Below, piece after piece: positions 23,710 to 32,587 of a stretch of 64,000 bases of DNA. Positions within the stretch are counted from its first letter, which is position 1. Each line of letters starts with the position of its first letter. Under the pieces are notes generated by a model. That model saw only the letters and a program-made list of their open reading frames with translations, made no database searches and was not told where the DNA came from. The stretch is taken from positions 1-64,000 of the forward strand of contig NZ_JAACZO010000022.1 in the NCBI RefSeq assembly GCF_010993975.1, read 5' to 3'. Position numbers and translations under genes: made by a program. Origin of the DNA: Halomonas faecis (GTDB taxonomy: Bacteria; Pseudomonadota; Gammaproteobacteria; Pseudomonadales; Halomonadaceae).

Positions 23710-24027
23710 CTACATGCCGTACTCGCGCTCCACCTTGGCGATGCGCACCCGAAAATCGGCATACCAGCGCTCGTGTCCCAACCGCTGGGCCTCGCGGTGC
23801 TCGGCGTGCCGCTTCCAGTTCTTGATGGCTTCCAGACTCTCCCAGTAGGAGACGGTGATGCCCAGCCCCTCGCGGGCGGACTCGATGCCGAGAAAGCCGG
23901 GCTGCGAGGCGGCCAGCGCCACCATGCGCTCGGCCATGGCACCGTAGCCGTGATCGCCTTCGGTGCGATGGCTGCTGAAGATCACGGCGTAGTAAGGCGG
24001 TTCAGGGGTATTGGCGATATCGGACAT
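23710..24027 (-). CDS. Antibiotic-biosynthesis-monooxygenase (ABM)-domain protein
   Basis: 105 residues with the ABM ferredoxin-like fold: YYAVIFSSHRT, MAERMVALAASQPGFLGIES, then GITVSYWESLEAIKNWKRHAEH. The last segment (YWxSxxAxxxWxxxxEH) is diagnostic. Members dimerise and often act on quinones or haem, or have no known role. It lies 108 bases upstream of the OsmC-YcaO gene, same strand. Confidence 0.88.
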   Translation of the reverse strand: MSDIANTPEPPYYAVIFSSHRTEGDHGYGAMAERMVALAASQPGFLGIESAREGLGITVSYWESLEAIKNWKRHAEHREAQRLGHERWYADFRVRIAKVEREYGM

Positions 24028-24071
24028 GGGTGAGCCCCGGGATTGCGTTGGCCGATGGAGATGGGTGACGG

Positions 24072-24665
24072 CTACTCAGCCTCCTTGTACACCAGCAGCT
24101 CTCCCTTGCCGACGGGAACCAGCGACATGGTGAGCGCTTCGTTCGCTTCGATCCAGGCGACGAAGTCGCGGATTTCCCGTTCGTGGGAGATGGCGTTGTC
24201 GCAGACCAGCAGCCCACCGGCTTTCAACCGCGCGAACAGCCTATCGGCCAGGGGAAGATACAGGGACCTATCCGCGTCGAGGAAAATGACATCGACCGTC
24301 TCGGGTACGGCGGACAGCGCTTGCCTGACATCGCCTACCAGTTGCGTCACGCGAGAGGCCATGCCCGCCCTTTCGATGTTGTCGCGGGCCTCCCTGGCCT
24401 TGGCCTCCTGGTGCTCGATGGTATGGACCTGGCCCTCGTCCGGCACGGCCGAGGCCAGCCACAGCGTGGAATACCCATTGGAGGTGCCGATTTCGAGAGC
24501 CGTTGTGGCGCCGACCGCCTTGACCAGCAGCGCCAGGAACTCACCGGTATCGCGCGTGATGTTCAGGTATCGCTTGTCTTTCTGCGTTTGAACGGCGTCG
24601 TTCCGGCTTCCCAGTGCTTCGAGTTCCGACAGCAGGTTTTCGAGAATCGAGTCGGAGGCTTGCAT
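24072..24665 (-). CDS. SAM-dependent O-methyltransferase
   Basis: 197 residues from the ATG at 24665. Class I methyltransferase fold of the catechol/caffeoyl-CoA O-methyltransferase group: ALEIGTSNGYSTLWLASAVP is the SAM loop, TIEHQEAKAREARDNIERAG the acidic ribose-binding strand, and VDVIFLDADRSLYLP the metal-binding DxD region, with DNAISHEREI following. The acceptor is likely a small phenol or hydroxyl compound. It stands 44 bases from the ABM gene on the same strand. Confidence 0.88.
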   Translation of the reverse strand: MQASDSILENLLSELEALGSRNDAVQTQKDKRYLNITRDTGEFLALLVKAVGATTALEIGTSNGYSTLWLASAVPDEGQVHTIEHQEAKAREARDNIERAGMASRVTQLVGDVRQALSAVPETVDVIFLDADRSLYLPLADRLFARLKAGGLLVCDNAISHEREIRDFVAWIEANEALTMSLVPVGKGELLVYKEAE

Positions 24666-24851
24666 CGTTCTTGCGTCCCTGTGTTCCGTGACCGTGTCCT
24701 TCCCTGGCCCGTTGCCGGAGCCTGGATGTTTCAGACTATGCCAAGCCGTGCACCTCTGCAAAGCCCGGCAGCTCAGGGCAATTTCGTGCAATACCGCCGC
24801 AGCTTCGCCGGCCAGACTCGAGCCACCGCTTGCCCTTACCGGAGAATGACG

Positions 24852-25442
24852 ATGAGCCTTGCCATGATCCTACCGATGTCGGCCTTTGCCCTTGCGGCCT
24901 CCATTTCACCAGGCCCCGTGAACCTGGTGTGCCTGAGCAGCGGCACCCGCTACCCCATCGCACGGGGGCTGATCTTCGTCACCGGAGCCACCCTGGGCTT
25001 CGTCGCGCTGTTCATTGCCGTGGGCCTGGGACTCTATTCGCTGCTGATCGTGGTGCCGGGCCTGGAAATCGCCCTGCGCTGGGCCGGAGTGGCGTTTCTG
25101 CTCTACCTGAGTTTGCGCCTGTTCCGCGACGATGGCCGCCTGCCGGAGAACGAGACCCAGCGAGCGCCGGGGTTCATGACCGGCGCGCTGATGCAGTGGC
25201 TCAATCCCAAAGCGTGGCTGGCCTCGGCATCGGGTATCGGCGCCTACGCCGGTGGCGATGTCGGGTTGGTGTGGCTGTTCGCCGCCCTCTATCTGCCCAT
25301 CTGCTGGCTGTCGTTGGGCAGTTGGGTCTATGCCGGAGCCTTCCTGCGCCGCCATGTGCAGCGCCCCGGTGTCCTGGTTGCCATCAACCGGACCCTGGCG
25401 GTGCTGCTCGCCGCCAGCTGCGTCTATCTACTGCTCGGGTAG
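24852..25442 (+). CDS. LysE-family exporter
   Basis: 196 residues from the ATG at 24852 (GGAG seven bases upstream; ATG 24846 is an alternative). Six spans and the motif LAASISPGPVNLVCLSSGTRYPIARGL; in the middle MQWLNPKAWLASASG. Probably an amino-acid exporter. The gene is convergent with, and overlaps by 15 bases, an AraC-type regulator that is the probable controller. Confidence 0.9.
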   Translation: MSLAMILPMSAFALAASISPGPVNLVCLSSGTRYPIARGLIFVTGATLGFVALFIAVGLGLYSLLIVVPGLEIALRWAGVAFLLYLSLRLFRDDGRLPENETQRAPGFMTGALMQWLNPKAWLASASGIGAYAGGDVGLVWLFAALYLPICWLSLGSWVYAGAFLRRHVQRPGVLVAINRTLAVLLAASCVYLLLG

Positions 25443-26261
25443 CGGGCGGCGGTACTGGTCCGGCGTGGCAGCCACCAGCCGCTTGAAAGTGCGCTGGAAG
25501 TGCGGCTGGTCGCTGAAGCCGGCATTCAGCGCCGCTTCGGCGATGGGCCTGCCGCGCTTGAGCTCGCGCTGGCCCAACTGAATGCGGCGATTGATCAGGT
25601 AGGCATGGGGCGTGAGGCCGAAGTGCTGCTTGAAAGCGCGGATGAGGTGGCCAGAGCTGTAGCCGGAGCGCTGGCACAGGTCATCCAGAGAGACCTCCTG
25701 CGCAGCGTGTTCGTCGAGATAGGCGGCCAGCTCGCGGAGGATGGCCGGAGGCAGCGACTGCGGCCAGGCCGGCTGACCGGCCAGATGATGCATCAGCGCC
25801 GAGAGGTACTCGACCGCCTCGCTCTGCTTGTCCAGCAGGTCGCGCTGCGGATCCAGCAGGGCGTCGGTCATCGCCACATAGCCGGCGTACCACTCGGGCT
25901 CGGCGACCACCGCGGTGGGAATGTCCTGCCAGTGCGGCGCTTCGATCAACCCCGCCGCATGGCGCAGCCGAGTCAGCCAGTCGGCATCCACATAGAGCAT
26001 GCGGTAGGCCCAGGGCTCGTCGTCGATGGGGTTGCAGGCGTGTACCCACTCCGGGTTCATCAGCACCAGGCTGCCGGCGTGGATGCGATAGCGCGCTTCC
26101 CGGTAGTGGAAGGTGCTTTCTCCGGCCGTCACGGCGCCCAGCGACCACTGCTCATGACTGTGGGGCGCATAGCACACCTTGCGGCCGTCCTCGACCCGAC
26201 GCAGCTCCAGATGGGGCAGGCGGGGATCGCGCCAGAAGCGGGGTAAGCTGGCATCGTTCAT
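25428..26261 (-). CDS. AraC-family regulator beside the LysE exporter
   Basis: 277 residues from the ATG at 26261; an upstream GTG six bases away is less likely. An N-terminal cupin sensor (CYAPHSHEQWSLGAV, then YRIHAGSLVLMNPEWVHACNP) and a C-terminal double helix-turn-helix (LDDLCQRSGYSSGHLIRAFKQHFGLTPHAYL, then EAALNAGFSDQPHFQRTFKRLVAATPDQYRR). This architecture with a convergent LysE gene is common, and the pair is likely an inducer-responsive efflux module. Confidence 0.9.
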   Translation of the reverse strand: MNDASLPRFWRDPRLPHLELRRVEDGRKVCYAPHSHEQWSLGAVTAGESTFHYREARYRIHAGSLVLMNPEWVHACNPIDDEPWAYRMLYVDADWLTRLRHAAGLIEAPHWQDIPTAVVAEPEWYAGYVAMTDALLDPQRDLLDKQSEAVEYLSALMHHLAGQPAWPQSLPPAILRELAAYLDEHAAQEVSLDDLCQRSGYSSGHLIRAFKQHFGLTPHAYLINRRIQLGQRELKRGRPIAEAALNAGFSDQPHFQRTFKRLVAATPDQYRRPLPEQ

Positions 26262-26291
26262 CGGCACTTTCCTGTTAGGGCACGCCGCCGG

Positions 26292-27842
26292 TCACTCCAA
26301 CGGCATCGCTCCAGCGTAGCGCACCCCGCTGAGCAGAGCCATGTCGCGGTTCCAGGTGGCCAGGTCGTCCGGGTTGAAGCCGGCCAGGCTATCGTGACCG
26401 CAGGCGCGAGCCATCATTTGCATGAGCGCCGTCGACGACCGCAGGAAAGTGTCGAGCTGTTTGGCCGACTTGTCGACATCCAGGCGCTGGCGCAGGTCCT
26501 GCCGCTGAGTGGCGATGCCCGCGGGGCAGTTGTTGGTGTTGCAGATGCGGGCCGCCACGCAGCCGATGGACTGCATAGCACTGTTGGCGATGGCCACGCC
26601 ATCGGCCCCGAGCGCCAGCGCCTTGACGAAGTCGATGGGCAACCGCAGTCCGCCGGTGACGATCAGGGTGACGCGCCCGCTGGCACCCTGGGCATCCAGG
26701 TAGCGCCGGGCGCGCGCCAGCGCCGGAATGGTGGGTACGCTGATATGGTCGCGGAACATCGTCGGGGCCGCCCCAGTGGCGCCGCCGCGGCCATCCAGGA
26801 TCAGGTAGTCGGCACCGGCGTCCAGAGCGAACTGAATGTCGCGCTCGATATGATTGGCACTGAGCTTGAAGCCCACCGGGATGCCGCCGCTGACCTCGCG
26901 AACGCGATCGGCGAAGCGGCGAAAGTCCGCCACACTATGCAGGTCCTCGAAGGTGGCCGGCGATTCGGCGGGCTCACCCTCGGTCAGGCCGCGTACCTGG
27001 GCGATCTTGCCGACGTTCTTGCTACCCGGCAGAAAGCCGCCGGTGCCGGTCTTGGCACCCTGGCCGCCCTTGAAGTGGAAGGCCTGCACCTTCTCGAGCA
27101 GCGTTTCCTCGTAGCCGAACTTGGCGCTGGCCAGCTCGTAGAAGTAACGGGAGTTCTCCTGCTGTTCTTCCGGCAGCATGCCGCCCTCGCCCGAGCAGAT
27201 GCCGGTACCGGCCTTCTCGGCACCGCGGGCCAGGGCGATCTTGGCCTCTTCGGAGAGCGCGCCGAAGCTCATGTCGGAAACCAGCAGCGGCATGTCGAGG
27301 GTCAGCGGTCTCTTGGCCTCGGGACCGACCACCAGCCGGGTGGCCACCTCGGCATCGTCGAGCAGCGGCTGGGTAGCCAGTTGGGCCACCATCAGTTGTA
27401 GGTCGTCCCACTCCGGCAGGGTGTGGCGCGGCACCCCCATGGCAGCGATGGGGCCGTGGCGTCCCACTCCCTCCAGGCCTTCCCGGGCCAGTTGGTGGAT
27501 GAATTCCACCGTGGGCTCTTCCTCACTGCTCTTGGCCTTGGGTGCCTGGTTCTCGCCTTCGTCGGCTTCCGGCTCGGGCGCCTCCTGGCCCACCTGCTCC
27601 TTGCCGAACTGCTTGTGCGTACCGTCGCAGAAAGGGGCGTCGCCAGTCTGCTTGCACTGGCAGAGAAAGGCGTCGCCATCCTCCTCGGCCACGAACGTCT
27701 TGGGGGCGAACCCCGTCCCCTGATGGGAGCCGTCGCAGAAGGGTTGGTCGTTCGAACGGCCGCACACGCAGAAGGCATACTCCTTGCCTCGCTTCAGCGT
27801 GACCTTCCTGGGCTTGTTGTCGGCGATGACCGGCTGGCTCAT
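26292..27842 (-). CDS. Double-CDGSH and glutamate-synthase-like (FMN) protein
   Basis: 516 residues from the ATG at 27842, AGGAG seven bases upstream. Two CDGSH iron-sulfur motifs start the protein: Cys25-x-Cys27...Cys36-x3-His40, and Cys61-x-Cys63...Cys72-x3-His76, each a 3Cys-1His [2Fe-2S] site. After an acidic linker comes a glutamate-synthase FMN barrel (LVSDMSFGALSEEAKIALARGAEKAG, GKGATG-like GGRGGATGAAP, and the cluster segment CVAARICNTNNCPAGIATQ). The fusion suggests electron transfer from the CDGSH clusters to FMN. It lacks the glutaminase domain, so it is not a complete glutamate synthase. Confidence 0.9.
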   Translation of the reverse strand: MSQPVIADNKPRKVTLKRGKEYAFCVCGRSNDQPFCDGSHQGTGFAPKTFVAEEDGDAFLCQCKQTGDAPFCDGTHKQFGKEQVGQEAPEPEADEGENQAPKAKSSEEEPTVEFIHQLAREGLEGVGRHGPIAAMGVPRHTLPEWDDLQLMVAQLATQPLLDDAEVATRLVVGPEAKRPLTLDMPLLVSDMSFGALSEEAKIALARGAEKAGTGICSGEGGMLPEEQQENSRYFYELASAKFGYEETLLEKVQAFHFKGGQGAKTGTGGFLPGSKNVGKIAQVRGLTEGEPAESPATFEDLHSVADFRRFADRVREVSGGIPVGFKLSANHIERDIQFALDAGADYLILDGRGGATGAAPTMFRDHISVPTIPALARARRYLDAQGASGRVTLIVTGGLRLPIDFVKALALGADGVAIANSAMQSIGCVAARICNTNNCPAGIATQRQDLRQRLDVDKSAKQLDTFLRSSTALMQMMARACGHDSLAGFNPDDLATWNRDMALLSGVRYAGAMPLE

Positions 27843-28106
27843 GGGCTGGCTCCTGGTCCGAGAAAACGACAGCGTTTTCGTCAGTCTGGGATAGGAGCTC
27901 ACTCGCTTCCAACTATTACGGCGATAGCCGTCAACGCTGGATCCTTCTCCTCTGCCATTCCGCGACGACCCACCGCGCCCCAGGCGAGCGCATCGCAGCG
28001 TGCGACTCACCGTAGCAATTGAGCGGGTCGCCCTGTCTCAGGCAAGATGGAACCGAGCAATGCAAGCAGGAATCGATGAGCCACGGCATACCGCTGGAGG
28101 AGCCCT

Positions 28107-28445
28107 ATGCAACCGCTGAGCTACTACTACTACAACGTGCTGGAAGGTTTGGAAAAACCGAGCGACGTGCCGTTGGACCACCTGCAGGAGGGCTATGACA
28201 TCCTGTACCGGCATGGCGGACGCATCGAGATCGATCTGCTGCGCAAGGCCGAGGAAGGCGACGCCAAGGGCGAGCCCTACCACTGGTACGAAGCGCTCGA
28301 CACCGAGCAGCGGGAAAAACTGCACAAGGCACTCGATGACCGCGACCCCGCCAAGATTCTCAAACTCATGCAGCGCAACGGCTATAGCGGCGTGTTGTAT
28401 CACCATGCCAGAGAACACTTTCAGGAGGATTCTGGAGCCGCCTGA
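28107..28445 (+). CDS. Conserved-looking small protein of unknown function (112 aa)
   Basis: Begins MQPLSYYYYNVLEGLEKPSD and continues as a charged helical protein with HWYEALDTEQREKLHKALDDRDP and ILKLMQRNGYSGVLYHHAREHF. A GGAGG ribosome site precedes the ATG and a strong terminator follows 23 bases after the stop, so it is a well-formed monocistronic gene. Composition is acidic and soluble, typical of halophiles. No family recognised. Confidence 0.8.
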   Translation: MQPLSYYYYNVLEGLEKPSDVPLDHLQEGYDILYRHGGRIEIDLLRKAEEGDAKGEPYHWYEALDTEQREKLHKALDDRDPAKILKLMQRNGYSGVLYHHAREHFQEDSGAA

Positions 28446-28468
28446 ACGTCACGCTCCCACCGTCAAGC

Positions 28469-28498
28469 AAAGGGCCTGCGAGATTGCAGGCCCTTTTT
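28469..28498. terminator. Rho-independent terminator
   Basis: AAAGGGCCTGC-GAGATT-GCAGGCCCTTTTT: an 11-base perfect stem, six-base loop and T-run. It ends the small gene on the plus strand and, since the A-run on the other side gives T's on the minus strand, may also end the convergent GntR gene. Confidence 0.9.
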
Positions 28499-28520
28499 GC
28501 GGTGGCATGCGTTCAGGACG

Positions 28521-29243
28521 TCACGGCGTCTCACCCTCGACCCATTCCTGACCACTATCACCGCTTTTCTCTGGAGCTGTTGCATCATCACTGGCGTACT
28601 TGATCCAGGTCTTGCCCAGGTGGTTGCGCAGCTCCTGGCCGATACGCTCGGCATCACGTGCTTCCAGTGCGGCCATGATGGCCTCGTGCTCCGCCATGGC
28701 AACGGACCACTTGTCGTTCTTCTGGTTGGAAAGATATCGCACCCGATACAGCTGACGGCTCAGGTTGGCATGGATTTCGATCAGCGAGGCATTGCCCGAC
28801 AACGAGACGATCCGGTTGTGAATCTCCTGGTTGAGCCTGAAGTAATTCTGCCGATCGCGGCGCAGAAAGGCGGCTTTCATCTCATAGTGCAACGCTTGCA
28901 GTTCGGCGATGTCGTCATCGGTTGCCTTTTCGCAGGCCAGTTCCGCCGCCCCTTGCTCCAGGACGCTCAGCACGTAAGCCTTTTCTTTCATGTCTGCAGG
29001 GCTGACGTCGGCAACCACGGCACCACGGTGCGGCGATATCACCACCAGCCCCTCGGTAGCCAGGATCTTGAGAGCTTCGCGCATGGGAGTGCGCGATACC
29101 TGAAGCTCCTGGGCGAGGGTGCGCTCGGGAAGCCGCTGCCCTGGCTGAAAGTGATCCATCACGATGTGCTCGCGCAGGTAGTTGGCAACTTTCTCTACAA
29201 GCCCTGCACGACTCGTCTGTTCCGCGACTTGCATCTGATTCAT
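28521..29243 (-). CDS. GntR/FCD-family regulator of the acid-sugar operon
   Basis: 240 residues. The winged helix is clear (REHIVMDHFQPGQRLPERTLAQELQVSRTPMREALKILATEGLVV), followed by an FCD ligand domain with the metal-binding His pattern (RLNQEIHNRIVSLSGN, then EHEAIMAALEARDAE). It is divergent from the SAF dehydrogenase-TTT-OtnK-OtnC operon, and two copies of TGGCATACCA lie in the gap. It probably represses the operon until its acid-sugar or carboxylate ligand binds. Confidence 0.9.
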   Translation of the reverse strand: MNQMQVAEQTSRAGLVEKVANYLREHIVMDHFQPGQRLPERTLAQELQVSRTPMREALKILATEGLVVISPHRGAVVADVSPADMKEKAYVLSVLEQGAAELACEKATDDDIAELQALHYEMKAAFLRRDRQNYFRLNQEIHNRIVSLSGNASLIEIHANLSRQLYRVRYLSNQKNDKWSVAMAEHEAIMAALEARDAERIGQELRNHLGKTWIKYASDDATAPEKSGDSGQEWVEGETP

Positions 29244-29272
29244 CGGATTGAGCCCTCCGTATCATAGAAGAA

Positions 29273-29418
29273 TGGCATACCAGAAATATCCTTTCAAATG
29301 CCTAACCTCTCCGAATCCTGCTAGAAACTATTTACTTTGCAGACACTTGAGCCCAAGCATGATCATGATGCGACCAAAGTCTCAGCCCCGCGACATTGAC
29401 CCCCAAAATGGCATACCA
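29273..29418 (+). promoter_or_regulatory. Two TGGCATACCA boxes, candidate GntR operators
   Basis: TGGCATACCA occurs at 29273-29282 and 29409-29418, preceded by AA in both. It differs by one base from the palindrome TGGTATACCA that GntR/FCD regulators commonly bind. A third copy is at 29824 and a near-copy (opposite strand) at 29709, inside the first gene. The promoter itself was not identified. Confidence 0.5.
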
Positions 29419-29515
29419 CTACATTGCTTCCTAACGATCACTGGCCCACCACCTGGATGACCCTTGAAGGCTCCCAGGAGTGACGCCCGACTCATACCGG
29501 GGACAGCTAGCACAC

Positions 29516-30949
29516 ATGAACTATTTGCAACACTTTGATTCTGAAAGAGTTATCGAAACCTGCGTGGCAGGTGCCGGCGATTTCGGACGCGGTATTCTGC
29601 GCCAGGCTCGCCAAATGCGCGCCCTGTCCGCACGCATCGCAATCGACGTGAACCCCGAGACGGCGGCTGAAGCGCTACGCTTGTCGGGCGTACCCAATGA
29701 GCAAATTACGGTATGCCATTCTACTAACGATGCCCAGAAAGCCTGGAATTCGGGCCACTACCTCGCTGCGGACAGCCTGAAAACCGTCAAGGAGCTCCCG
29801 TTCGACATTCTGGTCGAATCAACTGGCATACCAAACATTGGCGCTCATCATGCCGAAACCGCGATTCTCGCCGGCAAACACGTCGGTATCGCGACCAAGG
29901 AGACCGAGTCAGTCGTTGGCCCCTACCTGACGCGACTGGCCGAGCAGCATGATCGGCTGTTTACCCCGCTCGACGGCGACCAGCCCAGCCTGCTGATCGG
30001 ACTGGTGACCTGGGCGCAGACTCTAGGCTTCGAGATCGTGGCTGCCGGTAAAAGCAGCGAGTATGACTTCATCTGGGACGAGGCCGACGGTGCCGTCTGG
30101 TGCAACGGCAGCCGTTACTCGGCCCAGGCACTGGCCTCCCTGTGGACACTGCCCCATGAGAAAGAGCGCGACACTGTCCAGGCCCGCAGTGAGGTGCTGG
30201 CAGCCATCCCCCAGATATCCGTCCCGGATCTCTGCGAGATGACCAACGTGGCCAACGCCACCGGCCTGGTGCCCGACACTGCCGAGTTTCATGCCATGGT
30301 CTTGCGGACCCATGAGGTTCCAAGCCTGCTCGATCTGCAGGAGTTCGGGGGGGTCCTTCAGGGCACCGGACGACTGGAAGTCTTCAATTGTCTGCGTCGA
30401 CCCGATGAAGTCAGCTTCGCGGGAGGGGTATTCGTCATCGTCCGCTGCGAAGACCCTGAGGCCTGGGAACTGCTGCACGGCAAAGGGCATGTGCTGAGCC
30501 GTAGCGGCAAAGCCGCGATGGTATACCTCCCTCGCCACCTGCTGGGTCTGGAAGCCCCGATCTCGCTACTGGATGCGGTGCATAAAGGCTTGCCTTCCGG
30601 GGGCGGTCCCGCCACCGAGCCGCATGTCGACCTGATCGCCCGTACCACGCAGGCCTTCACGCCCGGCCAGCGTCTCGAGATGAAGGGGCATCATCGCCAC
30701 ATCGAAGGACTACGACCGGAAGTCCACCCCGCGGCTCCGTTGTCGAGCGCGTCCCCGGTGCCCTTTTACCTCCTCCCGGACGCCAAAATCGTCCGTCACG
30801 TAACCGCCGGCCAGCCGATCACCCTGGCGGATATCACCCTGTCCGACTCGCATCTGCATCGACTGCGCCAGGCTCAGGACACGCTGTTCTTCCCTGACAG
30901 GCCGTCATTCACGCAACAAAAGGAGTCCTCCCCCACGCCAACTTCCTGA
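29516..30949 (+). CDS. NAD(P)-dependent oxidoreductase with C-terminal SAF domain
   Basis: 477 residues from the ATG at 29516; an in-frame GTG at 29480 is possible. A Rossmann start (CVAGAGDFGRGILRQARQM) is followed by a homoserine-dehydrogenase-like region (ESTGIPNIGAHHAETAILAGKHVGIATKETESVVGP) and a C-terminal SAF domain near LLPDAKIVRHVTAGQPITLADI. Such proteins are often misnamed FlgA-like because of SAF. As first gene of an operon with TTT uptake, an OtnK-type kinase and OtnC-type aldolase, it probably oxidises or reduces the imported acid sugar. The exact substrate is not known. Confidence 0.8.
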   Translation: MNYLQHFDSERVIETCVAGAGDFGRGILRQARQMRALSARIAIDVNPETAAEALRLSGVPNEQITVCHSTNDAQKAWNSGHYLAADSLKTVKELPFDILVESTGIPNIGAHHAETAILAGKHVGIATKETESVVGPYLTRLAEQHDRLFTPLDGDQPSLLIGLVTWAQTLGFEIVAAGKSSEYDFIWDEADGAVWCNGSRYSAQALASLWTLPHEKERDTVQARSEVLAAIPQISVPDLCEMTNVANATGLVPDTAEFHAMVLRTHEVPSLLDLQEFGGVLQGTGRLEVFNCLRRPDEVSFAGGVFVIVRCEDPEAWELLHGKGHVLSRSGKAAMVYLPRHLLGLEAPISLLDAVHKGLPSGGGPATEPHVDLIARTTQAFTPGQRLEMKGHHRHIEGLRPEVHPAAPLSSASPVPFYLLPDAKIVRHVTAGQPITLADITLSDSHLHRLRQAQDTLFFPDRPSFTQQKESSPTPTS

Positions 30950-31008
30950 CCGGAAGCTCATTCACCCATCCATGAACACCGTCATAACAACCATCACAGG
31001 AGCATGTC

Positions 31009-31980
31009 ATGTTCAAGAAGCATTTTCTCGTCGCCGCCAGCTCTCTCGGCCTGACCTTGATGGGTAGCACCACCGCCGCGATTGCCAGCAGCGATGCTGC
31101 GGCCGACTTCCCTTCCAAGCCCCTGCAGTTCCTGGTGGCTGCCGGTGCAGGCGGAGGAACCGACAACTTCACGCGTACCGTGAAGCCGATGCTGGAAGAA
31201 GTGCTGGGCGTCCAGTCCACCGTGATCAACCTGCCATCGGCCTCCGGCGCTCTGGCCCACCAGCGTACTGCCAACAGCGAGCCAGATGGCCACACGCTCG
31301 ACTTCGCCTCCTCGACCCTGGTGACCTCCCTCGCGGCAGGCCAGAATCCGACCGGTCTCGACGAACTGACGCCAGTGGCCCGGATGCAGTCGGACGTCAT
31401 GACGCTGATTGTCGATCCCGACAAATATCCTGATTTCGAGTCCTTCATGGCTCACGCCGAGGAGAACCCCGGCGAGGTCATCATTGGCGGCACCCACGCG
31501 GCCAGCCCGGATCGCATGGCCTTCCTGTCCTTCCGCGATGCCTCTGGACTCGACATCAACTTCATTCCCTACGATGAAGAAGGCAGTGTCTCGGCCAACG
31601 TGATGGGGGGTAACATCGACGGTATGTTCGGCGAGATCAGCTCGATTCTCAGCTACATGGAATCGGGCGACATGATGCCGATCCTGGTGTTCGCCGAGGA
31701 GCGCCTGGGTAACTTCCCGGACATTCCCACCACCGTGGAGAACGGTTGGAACCTGACCGACGGCAACGAACGTGGCGTGTTCGTCAATGCCGAAACGCCC
31801 GACGAGATCGTGGCCAAACTCGAGTCTGCCTTCAAAGAGGTCTATGACTCCGATGCCTATCAGGAGTACGCAGAGCGGGTAAACCTCCATTACCGTGAAG
31901 GCTGGCTGGGCAGCGACGCCTACGGCCAGAAGCTGGAGGAGAACCTCGATCTCTACAAGCGCCTCCTCGAGCAGAATTGA
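31009..31980 (+). CDS. tctC: TTT transporter substrate-binding protein (TctC family)
   Basis: 323 residues, CAGGAG before the ATG. A signal peptide (MFKKHFLVAASSLGLTLMGS, cleavage near ATAAIAS) directs it to the periplasm. TctC hallmarks include PLQFLVAAGAGGGTDNFTR and the PDGHTL segment; the small ligand pocket typically holds a carboxylate. It delivers substrate to TctB/TctA encoded next. Given the kinase and aldolase downstream, the ligand is probably a four-carbon or related sugar acid and not citrate. Confidence 0.9.
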   Translation: MFKKHFLVAASSLGLTLMGSTTAAIASSDAAADFPSKPLQFLVAAGAGGGTDNFTRTVKPMLEEVLGVQSTVINLPSASGALAHQRTANSEPDGHTLDFASSTLVTSLAAGQNPTGLDELTPVARMQSDVMTLIVDPDKYPDFESFMAHAEENPGEVIIGGTHAASPDRMAFLSFRDASGLDINFIPYDEEGSVSANVMGGNIDGMFGEISSILSYMESGDMMPILVFAEERLGNFPDIPTTVENGWNLTDGNERGVFVNAETPDEIVAKLESAFKEVYDSDAYQEYAERVNLHYREGWLGSDAYGQKLEENLDLYKRLLEQN

Positions 31981-32104
31981 GGCCCTGCCCCTCCCGAGCG
32001 AGTGGATCGTGGCTGGCCCGCCGGGCCAGCCACGGCCCAACCAGACACCCTTAGTGCCGCCGCCCGCTTCCCGCGGATAGCACACCTCACGACCGGGCTC
32101 GACC

Positions 32105-32575
32105 ATGCAAGCCAAGGTAACGCTTTTCGCCATTGCCATCCTGCTGCTCGCGCTGGTGGCACTCGTTCCCACGCTGCAGCTTCCCAGTGCCGAAGAGGTT
32201 TCGACATTCATCGGCCCACGGCTCTGGCCGCTGAGTCTGCTTGTCACCTTGCTTGTGCTGGGTGGTTTCCTGCTTGTGACGACGTGGCGCAATACCCACC
32301 GAAGCCGGACCAAGAAAACTGAAGAAGACGAATCCGCGCCACCACGCCGCTTCTCCCTGGCGGCGACCCGTCACTGGTGGATCATGGCCGCAACTCTAGC
32401 CTACACACTGCTGATGCAAGCGGTCGGCTTCCTCCCGGCGACCGTCGTTTTCACCGTGTTCGGCACCTGGCTGTTGGGGGCGCGCCACTGGGTTGCCATC
32501 CTGGCCACCGTGGCCATTGCCGTCGTGCTCATTCAGGGCGTCTTCGCATTCCTACTGGGAATTCCGCTGCCTTGA
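32105..32575 (+). CDS. tctB: TTT transporter small membrane subunit (TctB family)
   Basis: 156 residues with four hydrophobic segments: about 7-24, 45-62, 93-110 and 122-152. The cytosolic loop is charged (NTHRSRTKKTEEDES). TctB is poorly conserved; identity rests on size, topology and position between tctC and tctA. The 124-base gap after tctC has a GC-rich inverted repeat (GGCTGGCCCGCCGGGCCAGCC, 32012 onward) that may attenuate or stabilise the transcript. Confidence 0.85.
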   Translation: MQAKVTLFAIAILLLALVALVPTLQLPSAEEVSTFIGPRLWPLSLLVTLLVLGGFLLVTTWRNTHRSRTKKTEEDESAPPRRFSLAATRHWWIMAATLAYTLLMQAVGFLPATVVFTVFGTWLLGARHWVAILATVAIAVVLIQGVFAFLLGIPLP

Positions 32576-32587
32576 CCTGAGGGATTG

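Noticed and set aside
23640..23710. Terminator from GGCGG and CCGCC arms around a T/A-run
   Set aside because: The T-run lies in the loop and not after the stem, which does not fit an intrinsic terminator.
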